In this document: one piece after another, positions 63,963 to 64,000 of the stretch
How positions within the stretch are numbered: the stretch's first letter is position 1
Layout of the letters: each line of letters starts with the position of its first letter
Source of the DNA: Vibrionales bacterium SWAT-3
Lineage (GTDB): Bacteria > Pseudomonadota > Gammaproteobacteria > Enterobacterales > Vibrionaceae
Assembly: GCA_000169995.1 (NCBI GenBank)
Contig: AAZW01000004.1
Coordinates: forward strand, 1 to 64,000
Direction of reading: 5' to 3'
DNA length: 64,000 nucleotides
Translations under genes and position numbers: made by a program
Notes under the pieces: generated by a model
What the model saw: only the letters and a program-made list of their open reading frames with translations
Database searches by the model: none
What the model was told of the DNA's origin: nothing

Positions 63963-64000
63963 ATACGTGAATAACCCTATCTCAACGTTAAAAGTCTAAG

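Noticed and set aside
1-64000. tRNA, rRNA, CRISPR arrays, prophage or integron att sites
   Set aside because: No cloverleaf-like sequence, regular spaced repeats, phage genes or attC-like structures were seen.

Overview
The window reads as a Vibrio chromosome, most like the Splendidus-type marine vibrios, and probably from the smaller chromosome. The reasons are the gene complement (a gcvT / XRE-cupin / glyA-gcvH-gcvP cluster, tyrP, rhlE and acpH), the many c-di-GMP and chemotaxis proteins, a GlyGly-CTERM trypsin-like protease, and moderate GC with AT-rich intergenic DNA. The placement on chromosome II is inference from remembered V. cholerae gene order.

Layout. 1-2000: a small DUF2164 gene whose 5' end is occupied by an IS3-family element with a frameshifted OrfA. 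2.3-4.2 kb: an unknown protein and an EAL phosphodiesterase. 4.4-10.5 kb: an RND efflux operon with two lipoprotein adaptors and a divergent TetR regulator. 10.6-14.5 kb: rhlE, acpH with a hairpin over its ribosome binding site, an unlisted 42-aa gene, and tyrP behind a TyrR box. 14.6-20 kb: an MCP, a zinc ribbon, a HAD phosphatase, and an operon of a 41-aa lipoprotein, an unknown protein and an HD-GYP protein. 20-29.4 kb: creA, gsk, fhs (PurR box), a PAS-GGDEF cyclase, a HAD phosphatase, arfB, an XRE regulator, a small unknown and a secreted serine protease. 29.6-37 kb: the glycine cleavage system with SHMT and its presumed XRE-cupin regulator.

37-54.8 kb is the accessory, rearranged part. 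A 36-aa Cys-Cys membrane peptide sits behind a promoter with the geometry of MerR/CueR-controlled promoters. Three nearly identical 1.55-kb IS110-family elements follow. All three sit in the same 17-bp target, TAGACATATCAACGCCG, without target duplication. One ends in a truncated glycosidase gene, one splits a hybrid histidine kinase and one splits an outer-membrane protein. In the last two, removing the IS restores the reading frame exactly. The 3' noncoding end of the element holds a stem-loop whose internal loop carries matches to both halves of the target, so it is a candidate bridge/seeker RNA. Between the copies lie an EmrAB-like pump with a LysR regulator and a phosphorelay set (REC plus helical repeats, Hpt, hybrid kinase).

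51.7-58.2 kb carries two related sensory/envelope modules facing each other. One is kinase, small phosphate-binding-like periplasmic protein and beta-barrel. The other is MCP, beta-barrel and small periplasmic protein. 58.6-64 kb: gamma-glutamyltranspeptidase, a HEAT/TPR periplasmic protein with an in-frame stop inside its signal peptide, an anaerobic sulfatase-maturating-type radical SAM enzyme, and a formylglycine-generating-enzyme-like lipoprotein.

How they work together. fhs, glyA, gcvT and gcvHP form a one-carbon set with PurR-type boxes at fhs, gcvT and (weaker) glyA. EAL, HD-GYP and GGDEF proteins set c-di-GMP. The phosphorelay and MCP modules look like two outputs for related envelope signals, with one currently broken by IS110.
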